From Methylocella tundrae (lineage in GTDB: Bacteria; Pseudomonadota; Alphaproteobacteria; Rhizobiales; Beijerinckiaceae), in the NCBI RefSeq assembly GCF_038024855.1, contig NZ_CP139089.1, forward strand, positions 1,860,001 to 1,924,000: a DNA stretch of 64,000 bases, given 5' to 3'. Under the pieces are notes generated by a model. It did no database searches and was not told the DNA's origin. It saw only the letters and a list, made by a program, of their open reading frames with translations. The translations under genes were made by a program, and so were the position numbers. Position 1 is the stretch's first letter; each line of letters starts with the position of its first letter. Below are positions 17,884 through 24,147 of this stretch, piece after piece.

Positions 17884-18327
17884 ATGGCCAACGAGATCGA
17901 TCAAGAAGCTCTACAAAGGCTGCATGAGGCTGTCGCGGCGGCGCGCCACGCCGCCGAAAACGCGGAAACCTACGCCGATCAGCTGGCGGGCGGCGCTCAT
18001 GCCGCGACCGGCGGCGTCATCGATCCGATCGTCTTCCGCCTGGCGATTTTCGCGCTCGCCGTGGTCGTCGGCTATTACGTCGTCTGGTCGGTAAAACCCG
18101 CCCTGCATACGCCGCTGATGTCGGTCACCAACGCGATTTCCTCCGTTATCGTCGTCGGAGCGCTGCTGTCGGCGGGCGTCGAGGTCGGCGATCATGCCGG
18201 AGAGGGCGCCGGCGCCCTCGCAGCCAAGATTTTCGGTTTCATCGCCCTCGTCCTCGCGTCGGTCAATATCTTCGGCGGCTTTCTTGTCACCGAACGCATG
18301 CTCGCGATGTATAAGAAAAAGGGCTGA
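17884..18327 (+). CDS. pntAB: NAD(P) transhydrogenase membrane subunit PntAB
   Basis: Membrane domain segment of the split alpha subunit, 147 residues. An unusually long charged, helical N-terminus (about 45 residues, [20 protein letters not shown]) precedes three to four transmembrane helices beginning at [18 protein letters not shown]. The conserved [19 protein letters not shown], a PNT membrane-domain motif, lies around residue 79. A GGAGGGAGAGG purine run just upstream gives a strong ribosome-binding site. Only 3 nt separate it from pntB. Confidence 0.92.
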   Translation: MANEIDQEALQRLHEAVAAARHAAENAETYADQLAGGAHAATGGVIDPIVFRLAIFALAVVVGYYVVWSVKPALHTPLMSVTNAISSVIVVGALLSAGVEVGDHAGEGAGALAAKIFGFIALVLASVNIFGGFLVTERMLAMYKKKG

Positions 18328-18330
18328 TCG

Positions 18331-19737
18331 ATGAACGCCAATCTCGCGGCCCTGCTCTATCTCGCATCTGGTCTGCTCTTTATTTACGCGCTGCGGGGTC
18401 TGTCCTCGCCGGAAACGTCGCGGCGAGGCAATCACGCCGGCATGATCGGCATGGCGATCGCCATTGTCACCACGCTGTTCTATCAGCCGCCGGCGAGCGC
18501 CTTTTCCCTTCTCATCGTGGTCGCGGGCATCGCCATCGGCGGCGCCATCGGCACGTGGCGCGCGCGCACCATTCAAATGACGGCGATGCCGCAGCTCGTC
18601 GCCCTGTTTCACGCGCTCGTCGGCCTTGCCGCCGTGCTCGTCGCGGCGAGCGCCCTTAACGCTCCGCCGGCCTTCGCGCTCGGCTCGCCAATTCACGCCG
18701 GCAGCCTCGTTGAAATGTCGCTCGGGGCGGCGATCGGCGCGATCACCTTCACGGGATCGGTCATCGCCTTTCTGAAACTCGACGGCCGCATGTCCGGCAA
18801 GCCGATTCTCCTGCCGCACCGGCACCTGATCAACATAGCTCTCGGCGTTCTGCTCTTTCTTTTCATCATCGCGTTTTCGTCGACCGGCGATCATGTCGTT
18901 TTCTGGGCTATCGCCATAGTCGCCTTCGCGCTTGGCGTGCTTTTGATCGTGCCGATCGGCGGCGCCGACATGCCGGTCGTCATTTCCATGCTCAACTCCT
19001 ATTCGGGCTGGGCCGCCGTCGGCATCGGCTTCACCTTGAGCAATCTCGCACTAATCATCACCGGCGCGCTCGTCGGCTCATCGGGCGCCATTCTGTCCTA
19101 CGTCATGTGCAAGGGGATGAACCGCTCTTTCATCTCGGTGATCGCGGGCGGTTTTGGCGGAGAAACGGCGGCTCCCGCCGCAGGCGCCGCCGGAGCGGTC
19201 GCCGAAACGCGCCCGGTCAAGCAGGGTACGCCCGAAGAAGCGGCGAAACTGCTGAAAGCGGCGAAAAAGGTTATCGTCGTGCCGGGCTACGGCATGGCGG
19301 TGGCGCAGGCGCAACATGCGTTGCGGGAGATGGCCGACGTCCTGAAGAAGCATGGCGCGGACGTGAAATATGCGATCCATCCCGTCGCCGGGCGCATGCC
19401 GGGCCACATGAACGTTCTGCTGGCCGAGGCCAATGTGCCTTACGACGAAGTTTTTGAACTCGAAGAAATCAATGAGGACTTCAGTCACGCAGACGTGGCT
19501 TTTGTCATCGGCGCGAACGACGTCACGAACCCCGCGGCGAAAACCGACCCGAAGTCGCCGATCTACGGCATGCCCGTCCTTGACGTCGAGAACGCCAAGA
19601 ACGTGCTTTTCGTCAAGCGCGGCATGGGATCGGGTTATGCCGGCGTCGAAAATGAGCTGTTTTTCCGGCCCAATACGACGATGCTGTTCGGCGACGCCAA
19701 AAAGGTCGTCGAGTCGATTTTGCGCGCCATGGAATAG
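18331..19737 (+). CDS. pntB: NAD(P) transhydrogenase subunit beta PntB
   Basis: Beta subunit of the transhydrogenase, 468 residues. About nine transmembrane helices in the first 270 residues form the proton channel with PntAB. The C-terminal NADP(H)-binding domain III follows, with VIVVPGYGMAVAQAQHALREM (around residue 312), HPVAGRMPGHMNVLLAEA and the closing VIGANDVTNPAAKTDPKSPIYGMP. All expected family blocks are intact. A 30-bp perfect palindrome downstream probably ends the transcript. Confidence 0.96.
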   Translation: MNANLAALLYLASGLLFIYALRGLSSPETSRRGNHAGMIGMAIAIVTTLFYQPPASAFSLLIVVAGIAIGGAIGTWRARTIQMTAMPQLVALFHALVGLAAVLVAASALNAPPAFALGSPIHAGSLVEMSLGAAIGAITFTGSVIAFLKLDGRMSGKPILLPHRHLINIALGVLLFLFIIAFSSTGDHVVFWAIAIVAFALGVLLIVPIGGADMPVVISMLNSYSGWAAVGIGFTLSNLALIITGALVGSSGAILSYVMCKGMNRSFISVIAGGFGGETAAPAAGAAGAVAETRPVKQGTPEEAAKLLKAAKKVIVVPGYGMAVAQAQHALREMADVLKKHGADVKYAIHPVAGRMPGHMNVLLAEANVPYDEVFELEEINEDFSHADVAFVIGANDVTNPAAKTDPKSPIYGMPVLDVENAKNVLFVKRGMGSGYAGVENELFFRPNTTMLFGDAKKVVESILRAME

Positions 19738-19745
19738 CATGTCTC

Positions 19746-19775
19746 CTCATGGGAAGCGGCGCCGCTTCCCATGAG
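19746..19775 (+). terminator. Perfect 30-bp palindrome between convergent pntB and hisN
   Basis: CTCATGGGAAGCGGC is followed at once by its exact complement, so all 30 bases are self-complementary. This gives a 13-bp stem with a 4-nt loop, or 15 bp when fully paired. It lies 8 nt after the pntB stop and 65 nt beyond the hisN stop on the other strand. T-runs on both sides are weak, so a bidirectional terminator or an mRNA 3'-end stabiliser are both possible. Confidence 0.6.
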
Positions 19776-19839
19776 CGTTTCCAGGGCATGGTCGATCCGG
19801 GCCGAACCGATCATGCCGTCGTCCGCCGCGCGGGGAGAT

Positions 19840-20637
19840 TCACCCCTGAAGCAGCTTGAGGACCGTGTCGTGCAGTTCGGCGCTGCCGCTCGAGACGATA
19901 TCCCCGCCCTGCGTCGCGCTGCCGCCATCCCAGTTCGTCACAATCCCGCCCGCGCCTTCGATGATTGGGATGAGCGGCGCGATATCATAGATTTTGAGCC
20001 CCGATTCGATCACGCAATCGACGTGACCCGCGGCCAGCATGGCGAAAGCGTAGCAATCGCCGCCGTAGCGGGAGAGGCGGACCCGCTCCTCGACGCGGCG
20101 AAAGGCGGGAAGCTTCGATTCAGCGTAGAGAAGCGGCGACGTGGTCAGCAAAGTCGCTTTCGACAGATCGCCGCAGGCGCGTGTCTTGAGTTTGCGCTCG
20201 ATCACCTCTCGATTGGCTCCGGGCCCGCGCCAGAGGGCGCCGACGCCATCCCCGACGAAGCGCTCGCGGGTGAAAGGCTGAACGATCATCCCATAGGTTG
20301 GGGAACCCTCGCGCAGCAGACCGATGAGGCTGCCCCAGGTCGGCATGCCGGCGATGAAGCTCTTGGTCCCGTCGATTGGATCCAGCACCCAGACATAGTC
20401 CGCATCGCTCCGCACCGAGCCGAACTCCTCGCCAATGATGCCGTGGTCAGGAAAGGTTTCGATAATAAGCCGTCGCATGGCCGATTCGGCCGCGTGATCC
20501 GCCTCAGTCACAGGATCGAAAGCGCCGCCGACATTTTTGTCTTCAGCGCCGAGAGCGGTTCGAAAGAAGGGCAGAATCGTATCGCTGGCGATATCGGCAA
20601 GATTCTCGACGAACGCGGCGAAGTCCACAGCTGTCAT
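19840..20637 (-). CDS. hisN: Histidinol-phosphatase, inositol monophosphatase (SuhB) superfamily
   Basis: Mg2+-dependent phosphatase of 265 residues in the inositol monophosphatase superfamily. It has the metal-site motifs VTEADHAAESAMR (around residue 43), GEEFG, and WVLDPIDGTKSFIAGMP (around 82). The C-terminal YGGDCYAFAMLAAGHVDCVIE and KIYDIAPLIPIIEGAGG match the HisN type that dephosphorylates L-histidinol phosphate better than SuhB proper. The substrate call is by family resemblance. It is a lone gene convergent with pntB. The suhB-like RNA copies lie upstream on the opposite strand, so the gene and the RNAs are divergent. Confidence 0.8.
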   Translation of the reverse strand: MTAVDFAAFVENLADIASDTILPFFRTALGAEDKNVGGAFDPVTEADHAAESAMRRLIIETFPDHGIIGEEFGSVRSDADYVWVLDPIDGTKSFIAGMPTWGSLIGLLREGSPTYGMIVQPFTRERFVGDGVGALWRGPGANREVIERKLKTRACGDLSKATLLTTSPLLYAESKLPAFRRVEERVRLSRYGGDCYAFAMLAAGHVDCVIESGLKIYDIAPLIPIIEGAGGIVTNWDGGSATQGGDIVSSGSAELHDTVLKLLQG

Positions 20638-20827
20638 GAGCGTGCTTTTCCTGAGCCCCTGCGGGGATGGTTGGAGCTAACGCTCGTTGACACGGCGGGC
20701 CGCCCGCCGCAAGTGAATCTGGCGGTCTGTAAACTGGGGCGGCTTTTTTCCGAATTTATTCAAACAAACACGCCCCCGCGCGCGACGAAGGTCAAAAATT
20801 CAATATAAATCAAGCGATTGAGCCTTC

Positions 20828-20843
20828 TTGACGCAGGCGTCAA
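20828..20843. promoter_or_regulatory. Palindromic operator candidate TTGACGCAGGCGTCAA
   Basis: Perfect 7-2-7 inverted repeat, 18 bp upstream of the -35 of the first suhB-like RNA. Its 14-bp core TGACGCAGGCGTCA is found again at 60200-60213 upstream of serC, and a half version TTGACGCAGGCGT at 14539-14551. The recurrence in promoter regions suggests a regulator-binding site. The regulator is unknown. Confidence 0.4.
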
Positions 20844-20861
20844 AAAATAGGTCAACAGGGC

Positions 20862-20890
20862 TTGCTTTTTGTGCGCTGCACGTGCATATT
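20862..20890 (+). promoter_or_regulatory. Probable sigma70-type promoter of suhB-like RNA copy 1
   Basis: TTGCTT (20862-20867), a 17-nt spacer and CATATT (20885-20890) form a plausible promoter whose start site would fall about 20897, at the base of the first hairpin of the RNA. The surrounding CTTTTTGTGCGCYGCA segment is partly repeated in front of the second copy at 21257-21272. Confidence 0.5.
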
Positions 20891-20895
20891 ATTGC

Positions 20896-20989
20896 GGTGC
20901 GGCAACGTTGTTGCCGCCGATGCCCTCCTTGGGCGTTTCCTCCCTAGACTTGGGCCGCTTGTGGTAACGCAAGCGGCCTCTTTATTTTT
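20896..20989 (+). ncRNA. suhB/mmgR-like small RNA, copy 1
   Basis: Three consecutive hairpins with a conserved single-stranded core. GCGGCAAC-GTT-GTTGCCGC forms an 8-bp stem, then GCCC-TCCTT-GGGC. The unpaired TTTCCTCCCT (20936-20945), an anti-Shine-Dalgarno, is the invariant decamer I recall for the alphaproteobacterial mmgR/suhB family. The 3' end is a strong intrinsic terminator: GGCCGCTTG (20953-20961) pairs with CAAGCGGCC (20970-20978), followed by TCTTTATTTTT. The suhB RNA motif was described next to suhB genes and in several copies per genome. Here it lies 258 nt from the start of a SuhB-superfamily gene on the other strand. It is predicted to act in trans by pairing with ribosome-binding sites. 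Confidence 0.7.
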
Positions 20990-21290
20990 GGCCGGAGCGC
21001 AAAAGCTTTTCCTGCTATCGTCGACCCCGGAATATGCGACGAAAAACCGGAATGCCTTGCGCGCCAGCGTTCGCAAATAAAGTTACGAGACCGCATTTTG
21101 CGCGGCCTCGTCGTCAAGTCGCCCGAAAAATCCGAGCCACGGCATAGCCAAACCATCACCATTCCGATAAAATGATGAGCGGCCCTGATAGACCTCTTCG
21201 CTTTGCTGTTTTAAGGATTTTCCCTGGAATTGCGTTTGGCGCTTCTTGGCTTTGAGCTTTTTAGTGCGCCGCACTTTAGTTAGATCACCC

Positions 21291-21380
21291 CGCGGCAACT
21301 GGATCGTCGCGACGCTCTCTTTAGGCCCCTCCCTAGACTTGAACCGCTACTGGCAAAGCCAGTCGGCCTCTTTACGTTCT
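21291..21380 (+). ncRNA. suhB/mmgR-like small RNA, diverged copy 2
   Basis: About 390 nt after copy 1 the same architecture recurs. It shows CGCGGCAAC, then CTCTCTTTAGG, the anti-Shine-Dalgarno core CCCCTCCCTAGACTTG (21326-21341), and a terminator hairpin. In that hairpin CCG-CT-ACTGGC (21344-21354) pairs with GCCAGT-CGG (21358-21366), followed by CCTCTTTACGTTCTT. The CTCCCTAGACTTG core and the GGCCTCTTTA after the stem are shared with copy 1, while the stem sequence differs with compensating changes. The 5' hairpin is weaker. It may be an active paralogue or a decaying duplicate. Confidence 0.55.
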
Positions 21381-21750
21381 TGGCTCGCGCTCCGGCTTTT
21401 TGCGGCATCCGGATTTTGCGTTCGCTGATGATAAGCGCCGCGCGAGCAACTGGATTTCTCCGGCTACGGCAGCGCTTACAAATGTTACGGTAGTGCATTT
21501 CTTCGTGAATGAAAAGACGCCCTGCGACAAATCGACCATCTTTTTATCGCGTCAGTTGCGTCACGCCATTGGAGCACGCTGCGCAATAGATTCTATCTAC
21601 ATGGAATCGAAAGACTTTCTTCTCCAATCTGAGCTTGTTCAAAAAGATCATTGAAGCGCCGAGGGCGATCACATTTTTCTCGGCCTTCCGGCTAGAAGGG
21701 AATGAGCTCCATTCTCGCTTTTCGCCTGAGCAAGCTACACTGGAAATTGC
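21381..21750 (+). other. Intergenic region, no gene seen
   Basis: No reading frame here has a credible start or family resemblance. At about 21438-21450 the words GAGCAACTGGAT echo the 5' part of suhB-like copy 2 (21294-21304), possibly a third, decayed copy without the CCTCCC core. The region leads into the EamA transporter gene. Confidence 0.35.
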
Positions 21751-22680
21751 GTGCCCTTTCTGCCTCCCTGGCTTTGGATCGTCTTCACCATCACGGCGGC
21801 AGCGGCGCAAACGTTACGGAACGCCGCGCAGCGTGACCTTCTCGATGACGTTGGCGCCGCCGGCGCCGCTTATGTGCGGTTTCTGTACGGACTCCCATTC
21901 GCTCTTCTGTTTCTGGGGGTCGTGGTGGGCCTCACTGGCCGCCATCCCACTCCCATAGGAAGTCACGCGCTTAGCTGGATTTTTGTCGGCGCTTTGGCCC
22001 AGGTGCTCGCAACCGGATTGATGCTCGCAGCCATGCGCGAGCGCTCCTTCGTGGTAACGATCGCCTATACCAAGACGGAGCCCTTGCAGGTTGCCTTGTT
22101 CGGCTTGGTGTTTCTCGGCGACCGCCTGACTGGCCCGACCGCGCTTTCAATCTTTGTGGCGACGATCGGCGTCCTCGTCCTATCGTGGCCCGGATCCGGG
22201 CGGATCCCTTCGCCGAAAACATCGGCCGAGGCGGTTCCAGCGTACAGGAGCCCGGCCATTCTTGGCCTTTGCGCCGGAGCTTGCTTTGCAATCTCGGCGG
22301 TCGGCTTTCGCGGCGCAATCCTCGCTCTCGACGGTCCAACGTTCCTCGTCGCCGCGTCGACGGCGCTCGTCATCGGGCTGCTCGTCCAGACGCTGGCGAT
22401 CCTCTTGCATCTTGGCCTCACCAACCGCCCTTTGCTGCGAGCGATCGCGGCCGAATGGAGGCCGTCGCTGCTCGCCGGCTTTCTTGGGGCTTTCGCCTCC
22501 CAATTCTGGTTTCTCGCCTTCGCCATCGATAGCGCGGCCCGCGTACGCACCTTGGGCCTCGTCGAAGTGATCTTCGCGCAGATGGTCTCGCGGCGACTTT
22601 TCAAGCAGGGCGCATCGCCTCGTGACGCGCTCGGCATCGCCATGATCGTCACCGGGGTCGTGATCCTGTTCCGCGCCTAG
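21751..22680 (+). CDS. EamA/DMT-family transporter
   Basis: Inner-membrane protein of 309 residues with about ten hydrophobic helices in two repeated halves, as in the drug/metabolite transporter superfamily. Typical landmarks are TKTEPLQVALFGLVFLGDRLTG at the end of the first EamA repeat and RTLGLVEVIFAQMVSRRLFKQG at the end of the second. The substrate cannot be told from sequence. It begins with GTG at 21751. It stands alone and is followed directly by a dispersed palindromic repeat. Confidence 0.82.
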   Translation: MPFLPPWLWIVFTITAAAAQTLRNAAQRDLLDDVGAAGAAYVRFLYGLPFALLFLGVVVGLTGRHPTPIGSHALSWIFVGALAQVLATGLMLAAMRERSFVVTIAYTKTEPLQVALFGLVFLGDRLTGPTALSIFVATIGVLVLSWPGSGRIPSPKTSAEAVPAYRSPAILGLCAGACFAISAVGFRGAILALDGPTFLVAASTALVIGLLVQTLAILLHLGLTNRPLLRAIAAEWRPSLLAGFLGAFASQFWFLAFAIDSAARVRTLGLVEVIFAQMVSRRLFKQGASPRDALGIAMIVTGVVILFRA

Positions 22681-22681
22681 G

Positions 22682-22793
22682 GCGCTTTCCGATCGAACGG
22701 AGCCATTCGATCGATCAGAAATCGCTCCAGATTCAAAAGCTTGAGCATATTCTTGTCGATCAGATCCAACCGATCTGATCGAAATATCCTCCA
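22682..22793 (+). repeat. Dispersed ~110-bp bipartite palindromic repeat, copy A1
   Basis: Begins GCGCTTTCCGATCGAACGG. Hairpin 1 is CGATCGAACG-GAGC-CATTCGATCG (one mismatch), then CAGAAATCGCTC, ATTCAAAAGCTTGAGCATATTC, and hairpin 2 CGATCAGATC-CAAC-CGATCTGATCG. The outer arm of hairpin 2 has decayed (GAAATATCCTCC against GAATATGCTC in copy A3). It starts right after the EamA stop codon. Other copies are at 27668-27776 and 42102-42215. Confidence 0.85.
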
Positions 22794-22799
22794 GAACCC

Positions 22800-23145
22800 T
22801 CTTCTGGGAATCCGCCGCTCTGCGCCCGCCACTGCTTGCGCTTTATTGCATGAGCGCCAATGGCTCCGGCTCAGTCATCTTCGGCACGACATCCGCTCGG
22901 AGCCAATTTTTGTAAATGACATTCGGATAAGCAGTTTTCATACGAATGATATAGACAAACATAAGTCTATTATACTTCACCACATATGTGGCAAAGTCAC
23001 ATAATGACACAATAGTTAGCGTATATTTGTACAATACAGATATAATATACTATGATACATTGCCACTTTTTAATCACATAATCCATCCATAGACGCACTC
23101 TGCTCGTATATGAGCGGACATTGAAACGTGTATGGAGTTTTAATA
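22800..23145 (+). other. AT-rich non-coding segment upstream of the RlpA-like gene
   Basis: From about 22905 to 23165 the base composition shifts sharply to A+T, with runs such as CATAAGTCTATTATAC and AGATATAATATACTATG, unlike the high-GC surroundings. Several sequences resemble -10 boxes (TATAAT-type at 23039-23052). No gene is seen. It acts as the leader of the RlpA-like gene and may mark imported DNA. Confidence 0.6.
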
Positions 23146-23457
23146 TTGAATAAATATATCATGGTGGTGGCCGCGTTGCTCATCTCTTCAGTCGGCGCCG
23201 AAGCGCAGAGCTGGACAGGCAAAGCCTCTTACTATGGCGCGCGGGGCCATATGACTTGCGCTCACCGTTCCCTGGCTTTTGGCACCCATGTTCGCGTCAC
23301 CAACCTCGCGAACCACCGTTCCGTTGTGCTGGTCGTCAACGATCGAGGGCCGTACATCGCAGGGCGCATCATCGACGTGTCGACCGGCGCTGCGGACGCG
23401 CTCGGATTCCGTCACGCCGGTGTTGCCAATGTGACCATGCAGACGGTCGCGAACTAA
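23146..23457 (+). CDS. RlpA-like secreted double-psi beta-barrel protein
   Basis: Small exported protein of 103 residues with an N-terminal signal sequence (MNKYIMVVAALLISSVGAEA) and one double-psi beta-barrel domain of the septal RlpA family. Landmarks are GKASYYG, TCAHRSLAFGTHVRVTNL, VNDRGPYIAGRIIDVS and ADALGFRHAGVANV. RlpA proteins bind or cleave denuded peptidoglycan; this one has no SPOR domain, so septal targeting is unlikely. A TTG start at 23146 is preferred because GGAG (23134-23137) is 8 nt upstream; ATG at 23128 or 23161 are alternatives. The gene sits at the end of an AT-rich stretch. Confidence 0.8.
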   Translation: MNKYIMVVAALLISSVGAEAQSWTGKASYYGARGHMTCAHRSLAFGTHVRVTNLANHRSVVLVVNDRGPYIAGRIIDVSTGAADALGFRHAGVANVTMQTVAN

Positions 23458-23598
23458 CATCGTTTTGCGGATCGGCCGAACGTCTCGCCGGACGGCGCCG
23501 GACTCTCGCCGATCCGCTTTCTCCGCGGCGCCGTCCTCGCTCAGGGCGCTTGACAGAACCGTTCTTCGGAGTCCTTGCGAGGCCAAGGAGCCACGCCT

Positions 23599-23754
23599 AT
23601 GAACGACGCCGCGCCTTCGGTCCAAAACACCGCAAAATCACTACACATAGTGGAAGACTGGCTTCCGTCTTCAATATCTCGCAGGGAACAAACCCTGATT
23701 CGGCTCCAGGCGCCGATTCGGGCGCGATTCGTTCCACTCTCGTTCGAAGCGTAA
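23599..23754 (+). CDS. Possible small protein of 51 residues
   Basis: An ATG at 23599 is preceded at 8 nt by a perfect AAGGAG (23585-23590) and opens a frame of 51 codons to the TAA at 23752. The product is MNDAAPSVQNTAKSLHIVED followed by an Arg-rich half. I recognise no family, no signal peptide and no membrane segment. Codon use is less GC-biased than in neighbouring genes (CTA, ATA and TCA occur). The strong ribosome-binding site is the only support. Confidence 0.25.
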   Translation: MNDAAPSVQNTAKSLHIVEDWLPSSISRREQTLIRLQAPIRARFVPLSFEA

Positions 23755-24015
23755 AGAATGCTGCGCAAGCGAGCGCCATTATGATACACGAAGGGCGAAA
23801 GTGCGCCGTTGCGCCACGGCTCTTTCGCAAGGCCTGCGAGGCTACGCGGCGAGGCCGGCGCAAGACTGCGTTTCGACTGCGAGGCCGGATCGAGGAGGAT
23901 GGGACGCCTGGTCTCAAGGAGCGGAAGGAACCGTCAGCTTTCGCCGCCGTTCGAGGCGGAGCCCCCTCATCAGGATTCCCGGTTCCTTGATTTCATTCGT
24001 CGATCTTTTCCTGGA
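23755..24015 (+). other. Intergenic region, nothing recognised
   Basis: No reading frame with a credible start or family match was found between the small frame at 23599 and the palindromic element before the helicase. Short overlapping frames on both strands have atypical composition and lack ribosome-binding sites. Confidence 0.4.
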
Positions 24016-24123
24016 ACGGTTTCAGGTTGAGTCGAATCACTCAACCGTTTCGAAATCGCTCTCATCAAGAGGCCAGGGCATTTTCAGCAAAACCGGCGTC
24101 CACTTTTGCTGAAAATGCCCTGG
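24016..24123 (+). repeat. Bipartite palindromic element with a 20-bp perfect hairpin
   Basis: Hairpin 1 is GGTTGAGT-CGAATC-ACTCAACC, followed by CGAAATCGCTCTCATC. Hairpin 2 is a perfect 20-bp stem: CCAGGGCATTTTCAGCAAAA (24073-24092), an 11-nt loop, and its exact complement (24104-24123). The hairpin, GAAATCGCTC, spacer, hairpin layout copies that of the 22682, 27668 and 42102 elements although the stem sequences differ. It ends 24 nt before the helicase start codon, so it could affect its translation. Confidence 0.75.
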
Positions 24124-24147
24124 CGTCGCGCAACCCGGCGATTAACC

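Noticed and set aside
21083-21298. Minus-strand 71-codon basic frame between the two sRNA copies
   Set aside because: Lys/Arg-rich start looks ribosomal-protein-like, but no family fits, no ribosome-binding site is present and it overlaps the promoter-like part of sRNA copy 2.
22682-22793. Considered as an insertion-sequence end or transposon remnant
   Set aside because: No transposase frame, no target duplication and no terminal repeats beyond the hairpins; kept as a dispersed repeat only.
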